From Yersinia frederiksenii ATCC 33641 (lineage in GTDB: Bacteria; Pseudomonadota; Gammaproteobacteria; Enterobacterales; Enterobacteriaceae), in the NCBI RefSeq assembly GCF_000754805.1, contig NZ_KN150731.1, forward strand, positions 4,679,642 to 4,743,641: DNA of 64,000 bases. The letters run 5' to 3'. The translations under genes were made by a program, and so were the position numbers. A model generated the notes under the pieces. The model ran no database searches. It was not told the origin of the DNA and was given only the letters and a program-made list of their open reading frames with translations. Positions 54,354-62,773 of this stretch are shown piece after piece; position 1 is the first letter of the stretch, and each line of letters starts with the position of its first letter.

Positions 54354-55154
54354 TCAGATTGTGGGTTCCTGATTACCCAACGGTGTGACGACCAGTTCCA
54401 CCTGTTGTTGCTGCAAGAGTGCTGCCATTTGCGAAGGCGGTGGCACATTAGTGAATAGCGCCGTCGCTTTGGCGACATTCCCAATTTCTACCGCGGCAGA
54501 GGCATGGAATTTGGTATGGTCGGCGGCCAGTAAAATATGGCGGGAATGCGCCATCATTGCTTTTACCACTGTGGCCTCATTCACATCAAATTCCAGCAGG
54601 CTGCCATCAGTATCAATGGCTCCCATGCTGGTAATCAGATAATCAGCACGAAATCCCTCAACAAAAGAAACCGCGCTGGGGCCAATGATGCCGCCATTAT
54701 TGGGCCGTAATGTTCCTCCCGGCACCATCACTTCAAAATCGGTATTCTTATACAGGATATGCGCCACCCGTAGGCTGTTGGTGATAATTCGCAAGTGGCT
54801 GTGATTCATTAATGCACGGGCAATGTGTTCAACAGTGGTACCAATGGTGATAAACACCGTGGAACGGTCGGGAATATAATCAGCAATCGCCTCGGCAATG
54901 GCCATTTTCTCTTCTGTATATGAAAGCTCGCGCTGCTCAAAAGCGGTATTCACGACACTAGAAGCGCGCCCGGCACCACCGTGATGACGAGTAATTAGCC
55001 CTTGTTCACTAAGCTTGCGGATATCTCGGCGCACGGTTTGAGTCGAAACATCCAGCAATTGCGCTAATTCATCAATATTCATATAGCCACGATTGGCGAT
55101 CAGCTGAATCAGTTGATCGTGACGTGGGTTTCCGGTCAGTTCGGTCAGACTCAT
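54354..55154 (-). CDS. yihW: DeoR-family sulfoquinovose regulator YihW (CsqR)
   Basis: Regulator of 266 residues. It begins MSLTELTGNPRHDQLIQLIA as in E. coli YihW, has the DeoR helix-turn-helix IDELAQLLDVSTQTVRRDI, and a sugar-phosphate sensor domain with ITIGTTVEHIARAL. The ATG at 55154 follows GAGAGAGCT; upstream in-frame starts do not match homologues. It lies 37 bases downstream of yihV on the same strand and probably represses the whole cluster until a sulfosugar is present. Confidence 0.93.
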   Translation of the reverse strand: MSLTELTGNPRHDQLIQLIANRGYMNIDELAQLLDVSTQTVRRDIRKLSEQGLITRHHGGAGRASSVVNTAFEQRELSYTEEKMAIAEAIADYIPDRSTVFITIGTTVEHIARALMNHSHLRIITNSLRVAHILYKNTDFEVMVPGGTLRPNNGGIIGPSAVSFVEGFRADYLITSMGAIDTDGSLLEFDVNEATVVKAMMAHSRHILLAADHTKFHASAAVEIGNVAKATALFTNVPPPSQMAALLQQQQVELVVTPLGNQEPTI

Positions 55155-55191
55155 GCTTAGCTCTCTCTCATTCATCATACTATTGTTTATT

Positions 55192-56088
55192 TTATACAAA
55201 ATGCGTCAGGAAAGAGTCAGTTTGATCACAATCAGGTATACCGGCTCGCCCGCCTGGGCGGGTACACTTCAACGCCGCGACGGCATTAGCATAGCGCACT
55301 GCCAGCGCAATAGTGCTTTTTTGCCCCAGAGCCACCGCCAGAGCACCATGAAACACATCCCCCGCACCTGTGGTATCGACCACATCCACCTTAAAGCCAG
55401 GCTGATGTTGCTGTTGCCCGTCCTCTAACCAATAACAGCCTTTTTGACCGCGAGTGACATAGACATGTCCGTTTGTGTCATTTGCGGCTAATAACAGTGC
55501 TATATCAGTGTCATTTTCCCCCGTCATCCGCTGTAGCCCCGGTTCAGAAAATGCAGCATGGTCGGCCAGAGCCACTAATGGGCGGATATCTTGTGGCGTC
55601 ACATCGGCATCAAGCAATGTTGTTACCCCAGCCTGGCGCGCCAGGGTAAATGCCGTCAGTACCCCTTGATGCCAGCGGACATCTGCCAGTACCACATCAT
55701 AAAGGCTAAAGTCTATCTCCATTAACCACTGGGCATCGTCCGGCAAATCGGGGCTAGGGTGGTTGATGATAATGCGCTCACCCTGGCCGTCGACCAATAT
55801 GGCCGATTGTGATGAGCGGGCATTAGCGTAACGGCGACTCAGTCTGGTGTTAACACCATAACTTTCCAGCTCTGCCAACAGAGCATTACCGGTGGCATCA
55901 TCGCCAACCCGGCCAATAAAATCGACCTGCGCACCCAATCTGGCTGCGGCCACAGCTGCTGTTGCCGCTGGCCCTCCGCCGATCTCTCGATAGTCATGGG
56001 CCACATATTTCCCCCCGCCATCAGGCAGCGTTGCCAGGTAGTAGAGGCGGTCCTGCACCGTAATTCCGACACATGCAATCCGGGTCAT
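55192..56088 (-). CDS. yihV: 6-deoxy-6-sulfofructose kinase
   Basis: PfkB-family kinase of 298 residues that phosphorylates 6-deoxy-6-sulfofructose with ATP. It follows E. coli YihV closely: ACVGITVQDRLYYLATLP, GGGPAATAAVAAARLG, DFIGRVGDDATGN, and VDVVDTTGAGDVFHGALAVAL with the catalytic Asp. The RPGGRAGIPDCDQT C-terminus is also shared. It is divergent from yihU over a 184-base control region. Confidence 0.95.
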   Translation of the reverse strand: MTRIACVGITVQDRLYYLATLPDGGGKYVAHDYREIGGGPAATAAVAAARLGAQVDFIGRVGDDATGNALLAELESYGVNTRLSRRYANARSSQSAILVDGQGERIIINHPSPDLPDDAQWLMEIDFSLYDVVLADVRWHQGVLTAFTLARQAGVTTLLDADVTPQDIRPLVALADHAAFSEPGLQRMTGENDTDIALLLAANDTNGHVYVTRGQKGCYWLEDGQQQHQPGFKVDVVDTTGAGDVFHGALAVALGQKSTIALAVRYANAVAALKCTRPGGRAGIPDCDQTDSFLTHFV

Positions 56089-56272
56089 GGTTCTGAGTTC
56101 CTTGTTTAGCCAAAAAAGGGCGGTTGATCACGATGTGACCATTTTAATTCGTTCAAATGTTAAAAGAGTGACGAATGTCAATTTTTTGACTATAAATTAC
56201 AAATACGATCAAAAACAGACAAAACATTCCAATTCAGTAACGAAAAATGACATCGAGTGACAGGAGAGAGTA
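56089..56272. promoter_or_regulatory. Divergent control region of the sulfoglycolysis cluster
   Basis: This 184-base gap must hold the promoters of yihV-yihW (minus) and yihU and beyond (plus). GTGACGAATGTCAA at 56168-56181 resembles a CRP site (GTGA-N6-TCAA, one mismatch). Related ACGAA...GTGACA-like words recur at 56171 and 56240-56260 and may be YihW operators. None is proven. Confidence 0.5.
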
Positions 56273-57151
56273 ATGGCACAGGTAGCATTCATTGGGTTAG
56301 GGCAAATGGGAACTCCCATGGCACACAACCTGATTAAACAGGGGCATCAGTTGCATGTCTTCGATATTAGCCCCGCCGCTGTCGCGGAGTTAGTCGCTTT
56401 GGGGGCGACAGGCTGCCGCGATGCTGGGCAGGCGGCTGAGGGGGCAGAGTTCGTTATCACCATGCTGCCTAATGGGGATCTGGTGCGTGAGGTGCTATTC
56501 GGCGCTGATGGGGTATGCAGCGGTTTGTCGCCAGACGCACTCGTGATTGATATGTCCACCATCCACCCATTACAGACTGACCGTTTGGCGCAAGAGATGC
56601 AGGCCAAAGGGTTCAGCTTTATGGATGCGCCGGTGGGGCGAACTTCCGACCATGCACAGGCGGGAACCTTATTAATACTGGCGGGAGGAACGCAGCAACA
56701 GGTTGAGCGGGCCACACCATTGCTGATGGCGATGGGGTCTGAGCTGGTCAATGCGGGGGGGCCGGGAATGGGGATCCGCGTCAAGTTGATTAACAACTAC
56801 ATGAGTATTGCCCTCAATACGCTATCGGCAGAGGCTGCGGTGCTGTGTGAGGCTCTGGGGTTGTCTTTCGATATCGCACTGCAAGTGATGAGCGGTACAC
56901 CCGCCGGTAAAGGGCACTTCACCACCACCTGGCCCAATAAAGTGCTCAAAGGCGATTTGACTCCGGCGTTCATGATTGATTTGGCACACAAAGACTTAGG
57001 CATTGCCCTGGATGTTGCTAACCAGTTGCACGTCACTATGCCAATGGGGGCGGCATCGCGCGAAGTATACAACCAGGCGCGGGCCAATGGGCGCGGGCGG
57101 CAGGATTGGAGTGCCATCTTGCAACAGGTTCGCAGTCAGTCTGGTTTGTAA
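56273..57151 (+). CDS. yihU: 3-sulfolactaldehyde reductase
   Basis: Beta-hydroxyacid dehydrogenase-family enzyme of 292 residues that reduces sulfolactaldehyde to 2,3-dihydroxypropane-1-sulfonate with NADH. It matches E. coli YihU closely: [20 protein letters not shown] nucleotide loop, [21 protein letters not shown] stretch, [36 protein letters not shown] with the catalytic Lys, and [27 protein letters not shown] precedes the ATG. Confidence 0.95.
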   Translation: MAQVAFIGLGQMGTPMAHNLIKQGHQLHVFDISPAAVAELVALGATGCRDAGQAAEGAEFVITMLPNGDLVREVLFGADGVCSGLSPDALVIDMSTIHPLQTDRLAQEMQAKGFSFMDAPVGRTSDHAQAGTLLILAGGTQQQVERATPLLMAMGSELVNAGGPGMGIRVKLINNYMSIALNTLSAEAAVLCEALGLSFDIALQVMSGTPAGKGHFTTTWPNKVLKGDLTPAFMIDLAHKDLGIALDVANQLHVTMPMGAASREVYNQARANGRGRQDWSAILQQVRSQSGL

Positions 57152-57220
57152 TTAACTAAATGATTTTTCATTGATTTATTATTCAAAAGCGGCTGAAAAC
57201 AGCACGCAGAGGGAGAGAAA

Positions 57221-58090
57221 ATGCCTTATGTATCCGGTAATACCTTAGTTCAACACGCTTGGCAGCATGGCTATGCCATAGGTGCCTTTAGTGCCCACAA
57301 CGCTGAAACCATCCGCGCCATCTTGTTGGCGGCGCAAGCAGAGCAAGCCCCCATCATGCTGCAAATAGGGCAGAAAGTAATCAGCGTCATGGGGCTCAAA
57401 CCGATGAAAGAGATGGTCGATGCCTTTATGCATGACATCACGGTGCCGGTCTGTATCCATCTGGATCACAGTCGCAGTTTTGAGCAAACCATGGCGGCGG
57501 TTCAGGTCGGTTTCCAGTCGGTGATGTTTGACGGCTCCCACCTTCCATTTGATGAAAATGTGCGAATTACACGCGCAGTTGCTGATGTTGCCCGTGCATT
57601 AAACATTGGTTCTGAAGGTGAGATTGGCAAAATTGGAGGGACTGAAGATGATATCTCCGTTGATGAAAAAGACGCATTAATTACCAGCTGTGATGAGGCA
57701 CTGAAGTTTGCCGAACTGACGACAGTCGACTATCTGGCGGTATCGATTGGTACTGCGCACGGTCTCTACAAGCAAGAGCCGAAACTGGCATTTGAACGCT
57801 TACAGGAAATCCGCGAAATCGTTAAAAAACCTATCGTGCTGCATGGCGGCTCCGGTGTGCCAGACGAGCAAATTCGCCGTGCAATTACGTTGGGTGTGGC
57901 CAAGATTAATGTCGATACCGAACTGCGTCAGGCCTTTACCCAAGGGGTCAGCGAGGTGCTGAGTCAATCCCCTGATGAGTATGTTTTGGCTGTTTCTCTG
58001 GGCCACGGACGAGATGTTATGCAGCAAAAAGTGGTTGAAAAAATCCGTCTCTTTGGCAGCCAGGGTAAAGCCCGTGCATTCACAGGCTAA
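57221..58090 (+). CDS. Class II (zinc) aldolase, probable sulfofructose-1-phosphate aldolase
   Basis: Ketose-bisphosphate aldolase fold, 289 residues, with the zinc-site CIHLDHSRSFEQ, the FDGSHLPFDENV segment, EGEIGKIGGTEDD, IGTAHGLYK and LHGGSGVPDEQI, as in GatY/KbaY/FbaA. E. coli uses the unrelated class I enzyme YihT for this step. By position between yihU and the isomerase it should cleave sulfofructose 1-phosphate to DHAP and sulfolactaldehyde. The assignment of substrate is inferred from context, not from sequence. Confidence 0.85.
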   Translation: MPYVSGNTLVQHAWQHGYAIGAFSAHNAETIRAILLAAQAEQAPIMLQIGQKVISVMGLKPMKEMVDAFMHDITVPVCIHLDHSRSFEQTMAAVQVGFQSVMFDGSHLPFDENVRITRAVADVARALNIGSEGEIGKIGGTEDDISVDEKDALITSCDEALKFAELTTVDYLAVSIGTAHGLYKQEPKLAFERLQEIREIVKKPIVLHGGSGVPDEQIRRAITLGVAKINVDTELRQAFTQGVSEVLSQSPDEYVLAVSLGHGRDVMQQKVVEKIRLFGSQGKARAFTG

Positions 58091-58118
58091 CAGCCACACG
58101 AAATATGAGGTTGAGGTT

Positions 58119-59198
58119 ATGACAACAATTCAGCGCCAACCCTTTGGCGAGCATCAGGGTCAGGCCGTGTCACTGTTCACACTGACGAACCGCAGTGGCA
58201 TGAAGCTTTGTGTCACTGATTATGGCTGCATTATCACTCAGCTTTGGGTGCCGGATCGCCAGGGCGAACTGGAGGACGTGGTGATGGGGTTTGATGATTT
58301 GGCATCCTATCAAGCCGGTCACCCATTCTTTGGTGCTATTGCAGGCCGCTGCGCTAATCGTATTGCAGGTGGGCGCTTCAAAATCGATGGGCAAGAGTTT
58401 CTGCTGGCAACCAATGAACTGACTACCGGGCAGCATTTACATGGCGGTATTCGTGGGTTTGATAAATATGTTTGGCAGGCGCAGGAGGATGGCGATGGCA
58501 TTATTTTTAGCCGCACGTCGCTTGATGGTGAAGAGGGATATCCGGGGAATTTGCAGGTACGTCACCGTATCGGCCTGACGGAAGATAACGTGATGACGTT
58601 CAGTTTTGAGGCTCAGACCGATAAACCGACGGTGGTCAATTTGGTTAACCACAGCCATTACAACTTACGCGGTCATACCCATCTGATTCATGACCAACAG
58701 CTGAAAATTGATGCTGACTTTATGACACCAGTGGATGAAACCAGCATGTTGCCGACTGGAGAGATAGTCCGGGTTGCCGGTACGGCATTCGATTTCCGCC
58801 ATGCCCGCCGTTTGGGTGATGCCATGCTGGCGCGGCCAGCACAAGATTTCGATGTTAACTATGTCTTGAAAAAAAACCAGCCCCTACCAAAACACGACTT
58901 ATCGATAAAACAGCGCGCCAACTTACAACCGGCAGCATTGATGATTTGTCCGCATTCTGGCCGGGTGATGGAGGTCCATACCACATTGCCGGGTATCCAG
59001 TTTTACAACGCTTTTAAGCTTTCCAATAAGGTATGGAATGGCAAGTCGGGGCATCGGTATCAGGCGTTTTCAGGGATATGTCTGGAGACGCAAGCCTTCC
59101 CAGACAGCATTCATCATGAGCACTTCCCTGATGTGGTGCTACGGCCTGGAGAACAATATTACAGCAGTACCGAACACCGCTTTAGTGTTGTCGCCTGA
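58119..59198 (+). CDS. Aldose 1-epimerase (galactose mutarotase-like)
   Basis: Mutarotase of 359 residues. The catalytic pair is visible as VNLVNHSHYNLRGH (His) and GICLETQAFPDS (Glu), with TTGQHLHGGIRGFDKYVW as the other conserved His segment. In the E. coli cluster YihR has this role, but this protein is longer and closer to GalM in outline. It likely interconverts sulfoquinovose anomers for the isomerase. The ATG at 58119 follows ATGAGG. Confidence 0.87.
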   Translation: MTTIQRQPFGEHQGQAVSLFTLTNRSGMKLCVTDYGCIITQLWVPDRQGELEDVVMGFDDLASYQAGHPFFGAIAGRCANRIAGGRFKIDGQEFLLATNELTTGQHLHGGIRGFDKYVWQAQEDGDGIIFSRTSLDGEEGYPGNLQVRHRIGLTEDNVMTFSFEAQTDKPTVVNLVNHSHYNLRGHTHLIHDQQLKIDADFMTPVDETSMLPTGEIVRVAGTAFDFRHARRLGDAMLARPAQDFDVNYVLKKNQPLPKHDLSIKQRANLQPAALMICPHSGRVMEVHTTLPGIQFYNAFKLSNKVWNGKSGHRYQAFSGICLETQAFPDSIHHEHFPDVVLRPGEQYYSSTEHRFSVVA

Positions 59199-59239
59199 GC
59201 CGCGCCAACCCATAAATTATTAAATTCACTGGAAGCAAT

Positions 59240-60586
59240 ATGATGAATAAAAAAGCAAAAGTGGGCGTATTGGCCTTAGGCCGAAGTACTTTCGATGTGC
59301 CCTATGCACAAGAAATGTTGGCATTGGCGTGGAACACACTGTCCATGATGGACATTGAATTAATTGGCGCTGCGGAATTACAGTTTGATGCCGAGTCTGC
59401 GCTACAGGCCTTGCCAGCACTGAAGCAGGCTAATCTCGATTTGTTGCTGATTTTGCAAGTGACGTTTACCGATGCCTCGTTGACGTGCGAAGTGGTACGC
59501 GATTTCCCGGTTCCCACGGCGATGTGGTCTTTCCCGGAAGCCCGTACGGGAGGGCGTTTGCGGCTGAACTCTTTCTGCGGCGTGAATCTGGCTTGCCATG
59601 CATTGAGTCGGGAAAATATTAAAGTGCAAACGGTGCATGGCCTACCGGACGATGCCCGTGTGGTGGGTGAATTGCAACAATTAGCCCAAGCTGCCGCTAT
59701 CGTTAACCGCTTTAAACGCGCCAAAGTGATGGTCATTGGCGAGCATCCACTGGGCTTTGATGCCTGCAATTATAACCAGCAACAACTGACACAACACTTT
59801 GGCGTAAGTGTTGATCGCCAACCAGTGTTGGCGTTTATTGATGAAGTAAAAGCGTTGCCGGACAGCGTGGCTGATGCCCCTTATCAGCGCCGCGCTAAAG
59901 ACTTCCCCAATCTGGCAGACATGGACCAAACTGCTACCTGCAAAACGTTGAAGGTTTATTCAGCCTTACGTGAGAAAGCTCAGCGGGAAGGTTATAGCGG
60001 TATTGCAGTGCGCTGTTGGCCGGACTTTTTTACCGACTATGGTTGTGCTGCCTGTGGCGCGTTGGCATTGATGAACGAAGACAAAGTGCCCTGCGGCTGT
60101 GAGGCCGATATGTTCGGCGTGCTCTCCTCTTTAATGGCGCAATGGGCTTCAGGCAATGCAGCGTTCAATACCGATCTAGTGGATATCGATCCGCTAACCA
60201 ATAGCGTGGTGTTCTGGCACTGCGGCCAGGCCCCGATTGAAATGGCTGACTACGATGGCCCGGTACAGGCGACCATCCACTCCAATCGCAAGTTACCTCT
60301 GTTGTCCGAATTTGCCCTCAAACCGGGCCGAATCACGCTATGCCGTATCACTCAGGGCGAGGGCAAGTTGCGCCTGATGCTGGCAGGCGGCGAGATGATC
60401 AAAGCGCCATTAGCCTTCTCCGGTACTGCCGGGACCGCCCGATTGGATATCGATGCTGACAGTTACCGCCAGCGGCTGCTGGATGCGGGGATGGAGCACC
60501 ATACCTCGCTGGTGTACGGCGAGCATCGTCCCCTGTTACGTAAAGTGGCCCAGTTACTCAACCTTGAGGTTATCGAACTGACTTAA
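59240..60586 (+). CDS. L-fucose/L-arabinose isomerase-family protein, probable sulfoquinovose isomerase
   Basis: Protein of 448 residues with an L-fucose isomerase-like layout: an N-terminal NAD-fold-like domain, then CGCEADMFGVLSSL and FWHCGQAP, which hold the expected metal-site Glu and His. E. coli performs SQ isomerisation with YihS, an unrelated N-acylglucosamine 2-epimerase-fold enzyme. Published alternative sulfoglycolysis pathways use an isomerase of this type (I recall SqvD); I cannot verify the match here. Between the mutarotase and yihQ the role is well supported by context. Confidence 0.78.
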   Translation: MMNKKAKVGVLALGRSTFDVPYAQEMLALAWNTLSMMDIELIGAAELQFDAESALQALPALKQANLDLLLILQVTFTDASLTCEVVRDFPVPTAMWSFPEARTGGRLRLNSFCGVNLACHALSRENIKVQTVHGLPDDARVVGELQQLAQAAAIVNRFKRAKVMVIGEHPLGFDACNYNQQQLTQHFGVSVDRQPVLAFIDEVKALPDSVADAPYQRRAKDFPNLADMDQTATCKTLKVYSALREKAQREGYSGIAVRCWPDFFTDYGCAACGALALMNEDKVPCGCEADMFGVLSSLMAQWASGNAAFNTDLVDIDPLTNSVVFWHCGQAPIEMADYDGPVQATIHSNRKLPLLSEFALKPGRITLCRITQGEGKLRLMLAGGEMIKAPLAFSGTAGTARLDIDADSYRQRLLDAGMEHHTSLVYGEHRPLLRKVAQLLNLEVIELT

Positions 60587-60688
60587 TTGGGCGATTTTGC
60601 TAACCCACTATTCGGATAACAAGGTATCTGGTCAGTGCCGGATACCTTAACAAAATCAACAGTATCTATATCTTTTGGGGATTTTATT

Positions 60689-62728
60689 ATGACTTATCAA
60701 TCAGGCGGTCAGTTGGGTCTGGAATTAATCGAGCAGGGTGATGGTTTTACCCTCTCATTTCAACAGCGTCTGCTGCTTAAACATAGCCGGCAAGCACCTT
60801 GCTTATGGATTGGTCGCGGTAAAGCCGACATCGACATGTTCCGTGGCAATTTCAATATCAAAGATTGTTTAAGTGAAAAGCTGGCCCTGACCGATGCGGT
60901 AATTACTGCCAATGGGCAGGGATGGGATATTCACTTCAGCCGTGGTGAGGTGGCCCAAGCCCACTTGCATATTGCCATTGATGCCGCCGGGCGTCTGGAG
61001 ATGACCCTGAACAATGGAGATAAAGACAATAACCGCATGTGGCTGCGATTAGCAGCACAAAGCCAAGACCATATTTACGGCTGCGGTGAGCAATTTTCTT
61101 ATTTTGATTTGCGCGGCAAACCGTTCCCGCTGTGGACCAGTGAACAAGGCGTGGGGCGCAACAAACAAAGCTATGTTACCTGGCAGGCAGACTGCAAAGA
61201 AAATGCCGGTGGTGATTACTACTGGACTTTCTTCCCACAACCCACCTTTGTTAGCAGCCAAAAATATTATTGCCACATCGACAACAGTTGCTACATGAAT
61301 TTCGATTTCTCGGCCCCGGATTACCATGAACTGGCGATTTGGCAAGATAGTGCAGTACTGCATTTTGAATGTGCGGACAGCTATATCGGCCTGTTAGAAA
61401 AACTGACCGCGCTGCTGGGCCGCCAGCCTGAGCTACCGGATTGGGTCTATGACGGGGTGATTCTGGGCATTCAGGGCGGCACTGAAGTGTGCCAGCAAAA
61501 GCTGGATGTGATGCGCGAACATGGTGTGAAGGTCAGTGGCATTTGGGCGCAAGACTGGGAAGGTCGTCGTATTACCTCGTTCGGCAAGCGCCTGATGTGG
61601 AACTGGCGTTGGGACAGCGAATTGTACCCGGAGCTGGATACCCGGATTCCACAATGGAAAAAAGAGGGAGTGCGCTTCCTCGGTTATATCAACCCCTATG
61701 TGGCGATTGAAAAAGAACTCTATGCCGAAGCTGCCGAACAAGGCTATCTCACCAAAGATTACAGCGGCAATGATTATCAGGTGGAATTTGGCGAATTCTA
61801 TGCCGGGGTAGTTGATTTGACCAAACCTGCCGCCTACGACTGGTTCAAGGAGGTGATCAAGAAGAACCTGATTGAGTTCGGACTTGATGGTTGGATGGCA
61901 GATTTTGGCGAATATCTGCCCACCGATACCCTGCTGGACAATGGCATCGATGCCGAAATTATGCATAACGCCTGGCCTGCGCTGTGGGCTAAGTGTAATT
62001 ACGATGCGCTGGTTGAAACCGGCAAGCTAGGTGAAATCCTGTTCTTTATGCGTGCGGGCTACACCGGTAGCCAGAAGTACTCGGTCATGATGTGGGCCGG
62101 TGATCAGAACGTTGACTGGAGCCTGGATGATGGGTTGGCATCGGTTATCCCTGCGGCCCTCTCTCTGGCAATGACAGGGCATGGCTTGCATCACAGTGAT
62201 ATCGGCGGCTACACCACACTGTTTGATATGAAGCGCAGTAAAGAGTTGCTAATGCGCTGGTGCGAATTCTGCGCCTTCACTCCAGTAATGCGTACCCACG
62301 AAGGTAACCGCCCGGATGATAACTGGCAGTTTGATCACGATGTTGAAACCATCCGCCAGTTTGCCCGTATGACCCACATTTTTGCTGCGTTGAAACCTTA
62401 TATCAAGCAAGCGGTGGCCCTGAACTCACAGTCAGGTTTACCGGTGATGCGTCCACTCTTCCTGCATTACGAAGATGATGCTCATACCTACAGCCTGAAA
62501 TATCAGTATCTGTTTGGCCGTGATCTGCTGGTAGCGCCGGTCTATGAGGAGGGCCGCAGTGACTGGACTTTATATCTGCCTCAAGACAGTTGGGTCAACT
62601 TGTGGACGGGTGAGCCACATTGCGGTGGGGCAGAAGTGACCGTCGCCGCACCTATGGGGCAGCCGCCGGTGTTTTACCGTGCGGGCAGTGAATGGGCCGA
62701 ATTATTTGCATCATTACGGGCGTTATAA
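60689..62728 (+). CDS. yihQ: Sulfoquinovosidase
   Basis: GH31 enzyme of 679 residues that releases sulfoquinovose from sulfoquinovosyl glycerides. It matches E. coli YihQ closely. The nucleophile is in GWMADFGEYLP and the acid/base in MWAGDQNVDW. The sulfonate-binding residues known in E. coli (Arg301, Trp304, Tyr508) are kept: Arg and Trp in FGKRLMWNW, Tyr in HSDIGGYTT. The ATG at 60689 follows GGGGA; an upstream in-frame frame to 60635 is not needed. Confidence 0.96.
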   Translation: MTYQSGGQLGLELIEQGDGFTLSFQQRLLLKHSRQAPCLWIGRGKADIDMFRGNFNIKDCLSEKLALTDAVITANGQGWDIHFSRGEVAQAHLHIAIDAAGRLEMTLNNGDKDNNRMWLRLAAQSQDHIYGCGEQFSYFDLRGKPFPLWTSEQGVGRNKQSYVTWQADCKENAGGDYYWTFFPQPTFVSSQKYYCHIDNSCYMNFDFSAPDYHELAIWQDSAVLHFECADSYIGLLEKLTALLGRQPELPDWVYDGVILGIQGGTEVCQQKLDVMREHGVKVSGIWAQDWEGRRITSFGKRLMWNWRWDSELYPELDTRIPQWKKEGVRFLGYINPYVAIEKELYAEAAEQGYLTKDYSGNDYQVEFGEFYAGVVDLTKPAAYDWFKEVIKKNLIEFGLDGWMADFGEYLPTDTLLDNGIDAEIMHNAWPALWAKCNYDALVETGKLGEILFFMRAGYTGSQKYSVMMWAGDQNVDWSLDDGLASVIPAALSLAMTGHGLHHSDIGGYTTLFDMKRSKELLMRWCEFCAFTPVMRTHEGNRPDDNWQFDHDVETIRQFARMTHIFAALKPYIKQAVALNSQSGLPVMRPLFLHYEDDAHTYSLKYQYLFGRDLLVAPVYEEGRSDWTLYLPQDSWVNLWTGEPHCGGAEVTVAAPMGQPPVFYRAGSEWAELFASLRAL

Positions 62729-62773
62729 CACAGGTAGGGGCCTGCCAGAGGCGGGCCTTTCAGGAGAGTCACC

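Noticed and set aside
61433..61966. 177-residue minus-strand open frame inside yihQ
   Set aside because: Antisense to the sulfoquinovosidase catalytic domain; composition follows the real codons of yihQ.
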